Virus record (IMG/VR): IMGVR_UViG_3300028423_000904
Span: 27,540 to 91,539 of that record
DNA: 64,000 bases
Reading direction: 5' to 3' (one strand)
Source: a virus
This document shows positions 16,539 to 25,408 of this stretch, piece by piece (position 1 is the first letter of the stretch; each line of letters begins with the position of its first letter). Below the pieces are notes generated by a model. The model was not told where the DNA came from, did no database searches, and saw only the letters and a program-made list of their open reading frames with translations. The translations under genes were made by a program, and so were the position numbers.

Positions 16539-16829
16539 ATGTCACTCACTGCCAAAGAAGTTCGTGAAATCCGCAGCATCCTTGAACGTTGCGATATGGA
16601 AGATCTGCGCCTTGTTCATCGGCTGATGAAAACCCGCCAGGATTCCATTGGTCGCATGAGCATTGCTACTCTCCGCCGTGGCGCAAAAGTCAAATTCAAG
16701 CCCCGCAAGCGCGGCGGCTATGTTACCGGCGTTGTCGAAAAAGTCAACCAGAAAACTGTTACCATTGGAAAGTGCTCGGATGGTAAAATTTGGCGTGTTC
16801 CGGGCACCATGCTCGAGGAGGATCAATAA
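16539..16829 (+). CDS. 96-aa protein with a helical N-terminus and an SH3/KOW-like C-terminus
   Basis: Residues 1-45 are helical (EVREIRSILERCDMEDLRLV). Residues 46-96 look like a small barrel: RRGAKVKFKPRKRGGYVTGV, VEKVNQKTVTIG and a final WRVPG strand, similar to KOW or SH3-like domains that bind RNA or RNA polymerase. A regulator role is possible but not shown. Its stop overlaps the next ATG. Confidence 0.6.
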   Translation: MSLTAKEVREIRSILERCDMEDLRLVHRLMKTRQDSIGRMSIATLRRGAKVKFKPRKRGGYVTGVVEKVNQKTVTIGKCSDGKIWRVPGTMLEEDQ

Positions 16830-17596
16830 TGTTTTATCGTCCTACTGCTGAAACTTATCCGATCATGGATGCAATGGCTGTTGCTGTTTCTGTGGATCGA
16901 GTCCAAGGCTTTGTCAAAAGCGGTCTTGGTTATTACGACAATGAACGTGATGTCAAAGTTGACGACAACCGGACCATGGCTCTACGGACTCTCCGTGTCA
17001 TGCATGGAAAAATGAATCGTCATGATTCGGATGGCAACGAACATTATGTTGTTGAGCCTACTGATGAGGATCGAGCCAAAGCAAAGGAAATCATGGAATA
17101 TTTTGACCAGATCTTGCTCATGGATAAAATGGGCGACAATTTGGTCAAGCAAGGCAAGAATGGGGTCGTCAACAGCTACAATCTTGAACTTAGCCGCGTG
17201 TTTGACAAAGAAGATGTCGACGTGGGTAAAGAGCTTGCGATGATTGTGAGCCTTCCCAATAGTCGCCGCATTGCGACCAAGCGTGATGAGATGGATGCAT
17301 TTTATGCAGAGCATCGTAATCGTGGCTATATCAGTGATGTCAAACAGCGTATCAAGGTTACAGCCAATGTCGTAGATGTAAAATATATTCCGCGCCATTC
17401 CATTCACCTGGCAACCATTGTCACGCCGGAAGGCAAAGTCGGTAAATTCTTTATGAATGACAAGATGAGCGACCTTGCCAAGTCGATTACTGGAACGGAC
17501 GTCACGTTCGTTGGCACTGTTAAAAAGCAGGAAGTCAATGAACACACTGGTTGCCAGGAAACGGTGTTCAATCGAGTGAAATTCCAAGACTCGTGA
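16829..17596 (+). CDS. 255-aa conserved-looking protein, unknown function
   Basis: The ATG at 16829 follows GAGGAG and overlaps the preceding stop (TAATG), so the longer in-frame start at 16790 is unlikely. The N-terminal part is helical (MALRTLRVMHGKMNRHD; EIMEYFDQILLMDKMGDNL). The C-terminal 90 residues are beta-rich (IKVTANVVDVKYIP, HLATIVTPEGKVGKFFMN, VTFVGTVKKQEV) and suggest an OB-like domain. It could bind nucleic acid. A terminator follows. Confidence 0.65.
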   Translation: MFYRPTAETYPIMDAMAVAVSVDRVQGFVKSGLGYYDNERDVKVDDNRTMALRTLRVMHGKMNRHDSDGNEHYVVEPTDEDRAKAKEIMEYFDQILLMDKMGDNLVKQGKNGVVNSYNLELSRVFDKEDVDVGKELAMIVSLPNSRRIATKRDEMDAFYAEHRNRGYISDVKQRIKVTANVVDVKYIPRHSIHLATIVTPEGKVGKFFMNDKMSDLAKSITGTDVTFVGTVKKQEVNEHTGCQETVFNRVKFQDS

Positions 17597-17619
17597 ACAA
17601 ATGAAAATGTCGTTGGTAT

Positions 17620-17651
17620 TAGCCCTGGGTAGTTCCCGGGGCTAACCTTTT
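17620..17651 (+). terminator. Terminator after the 255-aa gene
   Basis: A 10-bp stem (17620-17629 with 17635-17644, one G-T pair) followed by ACCTTTT. Confidence 0.75.
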
Positions 17652-17693
17652 GAAATCGCTAGAAACAAAAATCCAAATTCGTCCTATGCTTTG

Positions 17694-17722
17694 TTGACTA
17701 TGGTCTCTTTTGAAGCTATAGT
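17694..17722 (+). promoter_or_regulatory. Sigma70-like promoter of the AAA+ gene
   Basis: TTGACT (17694-17699), 17-bp spacer, TATAGT (17717-17722), about 27 nt before the ATG. Confidence 0.8.
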
Positions 17723-17749
17723 GATAGGGTAGGCAAAGACGAGGACACA

Positions 17750-18781
17750 ATGACTGAAATTATCGTTCGCAAAGGCACATACGCCCGGGAGCAAATCGAG
17801 AACAAGCGGTTCAAGATGCTTCTCAGCCCGCGCATGGGTAAGAAAGGCATGTATGTGACTGTTGATGGCAGCCCGCTAGGGTTTGATGGTCGCAAGATTC
17901 GTATCATGCTTGATCGTGAAGACGATGTTGTTCGCGCCGAAGGCGAAACAGAACCGCAAGTGGAAGAGACTCAGCCCGAGCCCGATGAATCAGACGATGA
18001 GATCATGGAACGGATGCGTCAGAAATTCCAGATTGTGGATGGTATGACGTTGGCCGCAATCCAGGGCAATGTTCGCAGCATGATTATTACTGGTCCTCCG
18101 GGTGTTGGCAAGAGCTTTGGTGTTGAAAACACCATTGAGAGCCTTGATGTTATGGTCAAGATGGAGTTGCTTGATCCCAACACTGTGAATCTAGATGCAC
18201 AGATGAACATGGAGAAGGTTGCTAGCGCCAGTCCGCTTGGTCTTTACCAGCTTTTGTATGAATATCGCAAGCCGGGCTCGCTCCTGGTGCTGGACGACAG
18301 CGACAGCATCCTTTACGATGAAGCTTGTCTCAACATGCTTAAGGCTGTTACTGACTCGGGCAAGCATCGTCGACTAACCTGGCGCACCGAGAGCCGCGTT
18401 CTTGATGATAACGATATTCCGACGCAGTTTGAATTTGAAGGTGCTGTGATCTTTATCACCAACCTTGATTTTGAAAACAGTCGTGGTAAGATCGGTGACC
18501 ACCTCAGGGCAATCGTTTCGCGGTGCCACTACATTGATGTTGGCATTCACGACGTTCGGGAAAAATTCCTGCGTTGCAAGCAGATTATTCGTGATGGTAT
18601 GCTTGACAAGTATGAATTTGAACCGTTTCAGGAGGCAGAAATCCTGAACTATATTGATAAAAACAAGCATAGGCTTCGTGAAATTAGCCTGCGTATGGTA
18701 ACCAAGATTGCTGATCTGGTTCGTATGGATCCGGACGGTTGGCAGAATTACGCAGATAATACTTGCCTTAAAGGCAAGTGA
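17750..18781 (+). CDS. AAA+ ATPase
   Basis: A 343-aa protein with Walker A GPPGVGKS (115-122), Walker B LLVLDDSD (178-185) and a sensor-1-like VIFITNLDF. A separate N-terminal domain (1-60, beta) is joined by an acidic linker (62-88). The MoxR-like order suggests a remodelling ATPase rather than the clamp loader. It has its own strong promoter and is the last plus-strand gene before the inverted adhesin array, ending at the nested hairpin. Substrate unknown. Confidence 0.75.
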   Translation: MTEIIVRKGTYAREQIENKRFKMLLSPRMGKKGMYVTVDGSPLGFDGRKIRIMLDREDDVVRAEGETEPQVEETQPEPDESDDEIMERMRQKFQIVDGMTLAAIQGNVRSMIITGPPGVGKSFGVENTIESLDVMVKMELLDPNTVNLDAQMNMEKVASASPLGLYQLLYEYRKPGSLLVLDDSDSILYDEACLNMLKAVTDSGKHRRLTWRTESRVLDDNDIPTQFEFEGAVIFITNLDFENSRGKIGDHLRAIVSRCHYIDVGIHDVREKFLRCKQIIRDGMLDKYEFEPFQEAEILNYIDKNKHRLREISLRMVTKIADLVRMDPDGWQNYADNTCLKGK

Positions 18782-18790
18782 TACACTCCT

Positions 18791-18833
18791 AGCCGCAGGT
18801 CAGTCTCGGGTTTGAAACCCGAGCTCTGCGGCT
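18791..18833. terminator. Nested hairpins between convergent genes
   Basis: An outer 8-bp stem (18791-18798 with 18826-18833) encloses an inner 9-bp stem (18805-18813 with 18815-18823). It lies at the junction of the plus-strand AAA+ gene and the last minus-strand adhesin gene, partly inside the latter's final codons. It probably stops transcription from both sides, although no T run follows. Confidence 0.5.
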
Positions 18834-19780
18834 TTAGCTTCTGAAATGGTCCAAGCTGAACCTGTATCAGGATTGGTTGTAAATATTTCTTTAAATGGTT
18901 TTCGTACCATTTCAACGGTTTGATCAGAACCAAATCCGTCTGTGGTTCCAGAACGAACTACGTGTCTTAGGTTCTTGCCCGCGTCGGCACCTTTAAAAGC
19001 TCTTACACTGCTACATACTGCTAACACGTCATACCCTGTATCAAAGTCTGTTGTAAGCGTGGGTTGGGTATATGTTTGTCGTTGTCCTGTGGTGTCTGAC
19101 TCTACAAAGGTAGAATCGCTTACATCCACACTGTCAAATTGAGTATAGTCTCCACCTGCCCACTCTGTATATGTTCCATCAGCCGCAGGCCATGTTTGGA
19201 TGTATTGCATATCTAGGGTAGGCTCATCAGCAATGATGACGGCAGATTGGATACAGTATCCACCGCCACCCCACGAGCCTACACGGAATTGTGTGGTTCC
19301 AGTGCGGGTGCCACTGGCCGAAGTATCACCACGGAAGTTATTTCCATACGGAGATCCATTCTTATACAGGTCTATTGCGCCATAGGTCGGATCAATCTTG
19401 AATCTAAAATCCCACCTTGCACGGCTTGTAAAGTTGCCGCCCCATGAACCCAGCAACTCACGCCATGTAGATCCATCATACCAGTCAAAATCGATATTGG
19501 ACCAGCTATTATAATTTTTGACCATACGAAAAATTGCATCTCCATTATCATCATATATAACGATAATTGTTCCGCTAGCGTCGTCCTCTTGCATTCTCAT
19601 GTAAAAGCTTACCCACACTTCTGATGTATTTGTCCAGGTCAAATACGCTAATGGTGATCTGTTACGAGTAATGAGTCCACGACGCACATATGGTGCTATA
19701 CTGGTTGTGGTGTCGCCAGTTTGGTTGGGATCACCTTCATAAAACTCTGTTACACTTGTGCCGTATTGCAATATAGCCAT
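18800..19780 (-). CDS. MAIL-family adhesin paralogue 1
   Basis: A 326-aa member of the family repeated eleven times in this array. The common plan: start MAILQYGTSVTEFYEG; a jelly-roll-like N-terminal half with EVWVSFYMR and RWDFRFKID; a middle with MQYIQTWPAADGTYTEW and TTDFDTGYDVLAV; a C-terminal end with VRSGTTDGFGS, IFTTNPDTG and AWTISEAKAAELGF. I infer a virion-surface or tail-fibre adhesin. AAGGA precedes the ATG. With the next two genes it forms a closely similar tandem triplet. Its end is embedded in the hairpin at 18791-18833. Confidence 0.7.
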   Translation of the reverse strand: MAILQYGTSVTEFYEGDPNQTGDTTTSIAPYVRRGLITRNRSPLAYLTWTNTSEVWVSFYMRMQEDDASGTIIVIYDDNGDAIFRMVKNYNSWSNIDFDWYDGSTWRELLGSWGGNFTSRARWDFRFKIDPTYGAIDLYKNGSPYGNNFRGDTSASGTRTGTTQFRVGSWGGGGYCIQSAVIIADEPTLDMQYIQTWPAADGTYTEWAGGDYTQFDSVDVSDSTFVESDTTGQRQTYTQPTLTTDFDTGYDVLAVCSSVRAFKGADAGKNLRHVVRSGTTDGFGSDQTVEMVRKPFKEIFTTNPDTGSAWTISEAKAAELGFQTRD

Positions 19781-19789
19781 GGTATTTCC

Positions 19790-20773
19790 TTATAGTCTAA
19801 CCTGGAAACCCAATTCAGCATTTTTTGCATCAGCAAGTGTCCAAGCAACACCTGTGGCTGGGTCTGTTTCGAATATTTCTTTGAGTGGTTTTTTGACTAA
19901 TGATACTGTTTGGTCTGAACCAAATCCGTCTGAGGTTCCTGAACGAACCATATGCCTGATATTATTTCCAGAATCAGCGCCTTTGAATGTTCTAGTCGTC
20001 TGACATAGAGCAGAAACGTCATAACCAAAATCAAAATCAGTGGTGACAGTTGGCAAGGTATATGTGTATCTGTCTCCGTTATTTTGTCCTTCAATTAAAT
20101 CAATATCATCTATACCCACTTCGTCAATTGCGGTGTAATCGCCACCTGCCCATTCAGTATATGTTCCATCTGTTGCTGGCCAGGTTTGAAGGTAGTGCAT
20201 ATTTAATGTAGGCTCATCAGCAATGATAACGGCTGAAATAACATAATATCCTTCACCACCCCATGATCCGATTCGGAAGGAATTCAATCCAGATCGCGCC
20301 CCACCATTTGTGGTGTCTCCTGGACGATGGTCGACTTCAAGCCTGCCGTCTTTGTAGATATCAAATGCACCATCAACTGCATCAATTTTGCATCTAAAAT
20401 CCCAGCGCGTTCTAGTTTCATAACTACTATCACCCCAGCTGCTTTTGACATCAGTCCAAGATGAACCATCATAATATTCAAAGTCAATATTACCAGTTGA
20501 ATTCCAATTTTTTTGTAATCTGAAAAAAGGTGTGTCGTCATTAGCATAAACAACAACAAAGTCGCCATTGTTATCATCCAACCTACCACGTAAATAGAAG
20601 CTTACCCAAACTTCTGACGTGCTGGTCCAGTTTAGATAAGCAAGGGGCGAATTACTATATATAACCGTACCACGTCTAACATATGGAGCATCACTTGTTG
20701 TAGTATCATTTGAAGAGTTGGGAATACCGTCATAAAATTCTGATACACTTGTGCCAAATTGTAAAATAGCCAT
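19790..20773 (-). CDS. MAIL-family adhesin paralogue 2
   Basis: A 327-aa member starting MAILQFGTSVSEFYDG. Very similar to paralogue 1 in the C-terminal half (MHYLQTWPATDGTYTEW, VRSGTSDGFGS) but different in the loops between residues 80 and 180 (YDGSSWTDVKSSWGDSS). That split is what is expected if the first half carries the receptor-binding surface. The intergenic distance is 9 nt and AAGGA precedes the ATG. Confidence 0.7.
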   Translation of the reverse strand: MAILQFGTSVSEFYDGIPNSSNDTTTSDAPYVRRGTVIYSNSPLAYLNWTSTSEVWVSFYLRGRLDDNNGDFVVVYANDDTPFFRLQKNWNSTGNIDFEYYDGSSWTDVKSSWGDSSYETRTRWDFRCKIDAVDGAFDIYKDGRLEVDHRPGDTTNGGARSGLNSFRIGSWGGEGYYVISAVIIADEPTLNMHYLQTWPATDGTYTEWAGGDYTAIDEVGIDDIDLIEGQNNGDRYTYTLPTVTTDFDFGYDVSALCQTTRTFKGADSGNNIRHMVRSGTSDGFGSDQTVSLVKKPLKEIFETDPATGVAWTLADAKNAELGFQVRL

Positions 20774-20782
20774 TTTATTTCC

Positions 20783-21772
20783 TTAAATTCTGATTTGAAA
20801 CCCGAGCTCTGCGGCCTTGGCTTCTGATATTGTCCAAGGAGAACCAGTAGCAGGATTTACTGTGAATATTTGTTTGTATGGTTTCTTAATTAGAGATAGT
20901 TCTTCTTTTTGACTGAAATCATCCGTAGTTCCAGAACGTACCATGTGACGAAAATTTTTACCATCAACGTTCTTTTTATCTGCTCTTACCGTTTGACATA
21001 CTGCAACGACTTTGTGTCCGATATCGAAATTGTTTGTAAGTGTGGGCAAAGTGTATGTATATCTGGTATCAGTGTCTTCTGATTTAAGAGAATCGGTATC
21101 ATCAATACCAGTTTCGTCAATGGCTGTGAAATCTCCATTACCCCATTCAGTGTATGTTCCGTCAGCCGCAGGCCACGTTTGTAGGTATTGCATATTAAGC
21201 GTTGGTTCGTCTGCAACAATAAGAGCAGAAATCGTGTACCATCCTTCAGCACCTGCAAAGCTTCCGATCCGGAATGAATTAAGTCCAGTCCTTGCTCCGC
21301 CATTTGTTGTATCACCTGGTAAATATTCTGCATCAAGAAAACCGTTTTTGTAGATACTCACTCCGCCATCAACCGCATCTACTTTGAAACGCATATCCCA
21401 TCTCACAGTGGTATACCAGTTTGTATGACCCCAACTGCTTTTAAAATCTGTATAGCTGTTGCCATCATTATATTCAAAGTCAATATTGGTCACTGAGTTA
21501 TTAACTTTTTCCATACGAAAGAATACACTATCGTCATCACCATAAACAACTACAATACTTCCGTAATTGTCATCAAGATAACCTCTCATGTAAAATGTAA
21601 TCCATACTTCGGGTGTTGACTCCCAGTTAATGTATGCGAGTGGTGTGCTTCTATACATTAGTGTTGATTTTCGAGTATACGGAGCCTTGCCATTGTCATG
21701 ATCAATTGCACCGCCTGTATCGTCACCCTCAAAAAATTCTGTAATACTGTTAGCATATTGAAGAATGGCCAT
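20783..21772 (-). CDS. MAIL-family adhesin paralogue 3
   Basis: A 329-aa member starting MAILQYANSITEFFEG. Shares a GDTTNGGARTGLNSFRIGS segment with paralogue 2 and the AKAAELGFQ end with paralogue 1, so the triplet looks like recent tandem duplication with mixing. AAAGGA precedes the ATG. The sequence upstream has a weak late-like box (GTAAATA on the minus strand). Confidence 0.7.
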   Translation of the reverse strand: MAILQYANSITEFFEGDDTGGAIDHDNGKAPYTRKSTLMYRSTPLAYINWESTPEVWITFYMRGYLDDNYGSIVVVYGDDDSVFFRMEKVNNSVTNIDFEYNDGNSYTDFKSSWGHTNWYTTVRWDMRFKVDAVDGGVSIYKNGFLDAEYLPGDTTNGGARTGLNSFRIGSFAGAEGWYTISALIVADEPTLNMQYLQTWPAADGTYTEWGNGDFTAIDETGIDDTDSLKSEDTDTRYTYTLPTLTNNFDIGHKVVAVCQTVRADKKNVDGKNFRHMVRSGTTDDFSQKEELSLIKKPYKQIFTVNPATGSPWTISEAKAAELGFQIRI

Positions 21773-21793
21773 GTCTTTATCCTTTACATGTAT

Positions 21794-23524
21794 TTACAAG
21801 GTTCCACTGTAAAGATCTGAAATTTCAGATCCGGTAAGTGGCCTTGCCCAGAGACGATATTGGTCAATCCAACCACTAAGTGGTTTGCTTGAAGTTCCCT
21901 GGTATGACCTTGGATGGTTACCAATGGTAATGTCACCACCAGCGGGGCGATTGTCTATGTCGGTTGATCCAACTTCAACATTATCCAGATAAATTTTGGT
22001 TATACCAGTATTTCCGCGTGTCACAACGACGTGATGCCATGTGTCTGCGGTAATGGTCCCAGTGCTAGAAACAGTTGTCCCGCCCTCTGAAACAAGCTCT
22101 AGGGTGTTGTCGCTGCGTATCTGCAAAACACGACCATTGTTAGAACCATTCTGGCTTGACCAGACGATCTGCTCCTGTCCTAAGCTTCCTGATGGTATTT
22201 TAACCCAAGTTGATGTAGCAAAAGTTTCACTTTCAACGAGAACATCAGACGATCCAGTCAATTCTATATCACCCCCAGCAAAGAACATAGATCCATTATC
22301 GTTTACGCCTCGCTCGAACAGTGGATATTCCTCTCTTACATTTTCAGCACCTCCTACCCATACTGGACCAAATTTTGTGCCATTTGTTGCTGACCCTGAG
22401 TCATCTGTCACAGTGTCACCATATACAAGGAAATAATCAGTGAACACTGTGTCACGAGGAACCGTTGTTTCATAATATGCAATCCATGCATCACCACCAA
22501 GGGCAGGTCCATCAAATACAGCATCACCATAGATACCGTTTAGGTCGTGTGGCCCTGACACGGTCCCTGTTCCAGGATACAAATCAATAAAAGCATATGG
22601 TGTTGCGCCTGTGGCGACTAGTATGTTTTCTTCATTACTTCCAGTAAACCCACCCAAAACATTTCGTCCTGTCCATTCATATCTGTCGCCATTTTTGGTA
22701 ATCCATATTGGAATATCCACTGTGCTATCTGATGAAAAATCATAATCAAGACTTGGTGATGCTACAATGGCAACATCATTTGTTAAGTCAGAAACATCAC
22801 TCGATGTAAGTTCTGTTCCAGTCCAAATTTTTAGATCCGTAATAATTTGCGAACCATAAGCAACACGATCGTTTGTGCCGTCACCACTTCCTTTGAGTGT
22901 TGCTCCAATCTCAAATTGTGCAGCTAGACCAGTATCAGGGTGTTGAGCACTGGAGAAGCTATCAGTGCCCAAGAGAACGTCGTTGAAGTAGAATGAAACA
23001 TTGTTGGAAGCATCTGCTGTTATAGTGTATCTACCACCATCGCCATGAGCTTGGTCAGCATTTGCACCTGAAGGTGTTAGTTGTGATTCGGCTTGCCCTT
23101 CAGCCCCCACATACATTACCGGTTTTCCTGTTGTGCGGTCTACATCAAAACGCAAAACATCCCAATTTGAGGTTGCAGATGTATTTGCAAATGCACCCAA
23201 AATAACAGAGTTTTTGCTTGGGTCTTCTCCAGGGTAGATCACAGTTGAAATACTCCAGGCAGTATCTTTTGGCAATAGTGTCGAAAGACTGACAGGCACT
23301 TGCATATAATCATCAGTGCCATCATAATACAGTCCAGTGCTGAACAAGGTAGGTTTCACTTGTGAAGCGGAACCTGCTCTATTTGCTGTTAATAAATTGT
23401 CAGCACTGTTGGTTACTGAATCACCATCCGCCGAATCCAGTGACAAGATAAAAACTTCTTCACTTCCAAAGCTTCTGTCACTGCCTGATATCAGACCGCC
23501 ATCTTGTATCATTCCTGGTAGCAT
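21794..23524 (-). CDS. Two-LamG-domain tail-fibre/adhesin protein
   Basis: A 576-aa protein with two concanavalin-like (LamG) domains. The first is about residues 60-240 (YYDGTDDYMQVPVSL, TAWSISTVIYPG, GGRYTITADASNNVSFYFND). The second is about 410-576 (FAGGDIELTGSSDV, STWVKIPSG, TWHHVVVTRGNTG, YLDNVEVGS, WIDQYRLWARPLTGSEI). LamG folds usually bind sugars or proteins. The N-terminus (MLPGMIQDGGLISG) is short. Its LamG pair is related to that in the 1342-aa protein at 26921. Confidence 0.75.
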   Translation of the reverse strand: MLPGMIQDGGLISGSDRSFGSEEVFILSLDSADGDSVTNSADNLLTANRAGSASQVKPTLFSTGLYYDGTDDYMQVPVSLSTLLPKDTAWSISTVIYPGEDPSKNSVILGAFANTSATSNWDVLRFDVDRTTGKPVMYVGAEGQAESQLTPSGANADQAHGDGGRYTITADASNNVSFYFNDVLLGTDSFSSAQHPDTGLAAQFEIGATLKGSGDGTNDRVAYGSQIITDLKIWTGTELTSSDVSDLTNDVAIVASPSLDYDFSSDSTVDIPIWITKNGDRYEWTGRNVLGGFTGSNEENILVATGATPYAFIDLYPGTGTVSGPHDLNGIYGDAVFDGPALGGDAWIAYYETTVPRDTVFTDYFLVYGDTVTDDSGSATNGTKFGPVWVGGAENVREEYPLFERGVNDNGSMFFAGGDIELTGSSDVLVESETFATSTWVKIPSGSLGQEQIVWSSQNGSNNGRVLQIRSDNTLELVSEGGTTVSSTGTITADTWHHVVVTRGNTGITKIYLDNVEVGSTDIDNRPAGGDITIGNHPRSYQGTSSKPLSGWIDQYRLWARPLTGSEISDLYSGTL

Positions 23525-23536
23525 ACGGTATTCCTT

Positions 23537-25366
23537 TTATGAACGTGGATGCGGAGTTCTTGGTGGATCAAACGCCGCCGTATAAACTGGTTCGCCTGAA
23601 GTAAGACGAACATCTGAAATATATCCATCATACGGCGCAGGGCTTATTCCGCGGCCAATCCAAATTTGTTCACTGTCACCACCAAAGTTAAATCCACTAC
23701 TTGTAGTTTGAGCATCTACCTCTCCGTCAAAATAGAGTCGAATAGTTCCAGATTCTCTTACAAGAGCAACGTGGTGCCATGTTTCGTCTGTTACTGCACT
23801 GTCAAATGTAATGTTTGGGCCGCCGTTGGTTTGCAGTCTGATTCGTCTTCCATTACCCTGGTCGATAAGCAATCTCCAAGTATTATTGTTAAAGAAGTTA
23901 CTGTCATAATCACCTACAATTTGTGCAACACCTGATGTTGGTGCTGAGCTATCACGCCACACCCAAGCTTCAATACACAGATCTCCATTTCCCAGATATT
24001 GAGCAGGAAGTGCACCTCCAGGAGTATAAACCCGTGAATCACTTCCTGCTGTGAAATTACCGCTCTGTGCATCAGATAGAAGGAATGGATCATCATTTGT
24101 ATATGAGAACAACTGTGATGACATGCTGATACTGTTGTTACTATAATCAACGATATCACCATCCATCGGAACCAAGAGCACAACATTACTAAATGTTGGC
24201 TGTGGTGGCTCTTCAGCACCTGGCTCAATTCCGGTAATCGCATTGATAAAGATACGATCAGAAGTAAGTGCCTTATAGAAAAGTAGATCTTCAGCATTTG
24301 CAGTGGTTGAAAGAACAGGAGGGTTTCCTGCTGCAAACTCATATCCATATCCGTATGTAATAGTTCTGCTGCCTGTTCCGTCCTGAACAACACGTATATG
24401 TCCTGATTGACCTGGTTTTGCGTTTGATGGAGTTTCAAGTATACGATCGCCATCTAGTGTAATTGTAAAGTTTATTCCTGAACTCAAATCAAACGGAATT
24501 AACCCGCTGACATCGCTGAGTGTTTTTTCTTCAACTGAAGTCCATAGTTGATCAGTGCTAATCAATCTATCCGGGGTGTTGTCAAGATATTCGGCTTCTG
24601 TCGCTTCTGGCAAGTATGCAATACCAACCGTTCCGGAGGTGATGTCGTCACCTGAAACCGTTACACTGCCAGGAACATGTGTAATTGTAGCAACGCCGCC
24701 TACATCTGTTACTGTGATTTCTGCACCCACAAAATTAAGTGTGGAAGCTTCGGTAACAACGCCTGAGCCTTCTTCTTGAACATTTACACCTGATGTGAGA
24801 TTGAGTATCGTATTGTTATTTGCGTCGATTGTCTTATTGGTAAGTGTTTGTGTATCAGTCGTGCCAACAATATTGCCTGTAACACCATGAACACCAGATG
24901 TGGGGTTATCAACTTCTGATCCGTGTGCAAGGTTGCTAATTGAATTGTTGTCAGCATCAATTGTCTTGTTGGTAAGCGTTTGTGAATCTGACGTTCCAAC
25001 TACATCGCCAGTTGGCACACTTTTACCACTGTCAATAATTGTTGAAGCGCCCCATTCAACGAAATTGCCTGAAGCACCAGAAGGAGTTTCGGTTTCGCCA
25101 CCTACTTCGATCCACGTAGCAGCACCCGAAGCGTTGCCTGTGCAATAGTAAAGTTCATTCCCGTTCGTATCTAACCAAAAATCACCAATGTTATATGAGT
25201 CATCAGTTGCTAAAGGCGCCCTTGCAACAGTAGCGATAAATGAAACGCTGTCTGCAACGTTATCTAGTTGTGTTCTTAAATCACCCGCATCAATTTCTCC
25301 CACACCGTTTGTGGGAAATAATGCATCAGTCTGATTTCTAAAACTATCTGGATTTAATTTGGCCAT
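23537..25366 (-). CDS. Tail-fibre protein with conserved N-terminal domain and C-terminal LamG
   Basis: A 609-aa protein. Residues 1-75 (LNPDSFRNQTDALFPTNG, DLRTQLDNVADSV) match the start of the 255-aa protein at 47122 and probably form the virion attachment end. Next come repeated SQTLTNKTIDA(D/N)NN segments typical of phage fibres, a stalk-like domain ending with DLLFYKALTSDRIFIN, and from residue 395 a LamG domain (VVLLVPMDGDIVDYS, CIEAWVWRD, TWHHVALVRESG, YFDGEVDAQ, YISDVRLTSG). A late promoter and GGAGAGGA precede it. Confidence 0.75.
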   Translation of the reverse strand: MAKLNPDSFRNQTDALFPTNGVGEIDAGDLRTQLDNVADSVSFIATVARAPLATDDSYNIGDFWLDTNGNELYYCTGNASGAATWIEVGGETETPSGASGNFVEWGASTIIDSGKSVPTGDVVGTSDSQTLTNKTIDADNNSISNLAHGSEVDNPTSGVHGVTGNIVGTTDTQTLTNKTIDANNNTILNLTSGVNVQEEGSGVVTEASTLNFVGAEITVTDVGGVATITHVPGSVTVSGDDITSGTVGIAYLPEATEAEYLDNTPDRLISTDQLWTSVEEKTLSDVSGLIPFDLSSGINFTITLDGDRILETPSNAKPGQSGHIRVVQDGTGSRTITYGYGYEFAAGNPPVLSTTANAEDLLFYKALTSDRIFINAITGIEPGAEEPPQPTFSNVVLLVPMDGDIVDYSNNSISMSSQLFSYTNDDPFLLSDAQSGNFTAGSDSRVYTPGGALPAQYLGNGDLCIEAWVWRDSSAPTSGVAQIVGDYDSNFFNNNTWRLLIDQGNGRRIRLQTNGGPNITFDSAVTDETWHHVALVRESGTIRLYFDGEVDAQTTSSGFNFGGDSEQIWIGRGISPAPYDGYISDVRLTSGEPVYTAAFDPPRTPHPRS

Positions 25367-25387
25367 GCGTTGATCCTCTCCGTGTAA

Positions 25388-25395
25388 TATTTATC
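25388..25395 (-). promoter_or_regulatory. Late promoter GATAAATA for the 609-aa fibre gene
   Basis: Minus-strand late box 21 nt before the ATG at 25366. Confidence 0.65.
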
Positions 25396-25408
25396 GGATC
25401 AAGCAAAA

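Noticed and set aside
16982-17587. Minus-strand frame of 201 codons
   Set aside because: Lies fully inside the 255-aa early gene, which has a coupled start and promoter; no signals on the minus strand.
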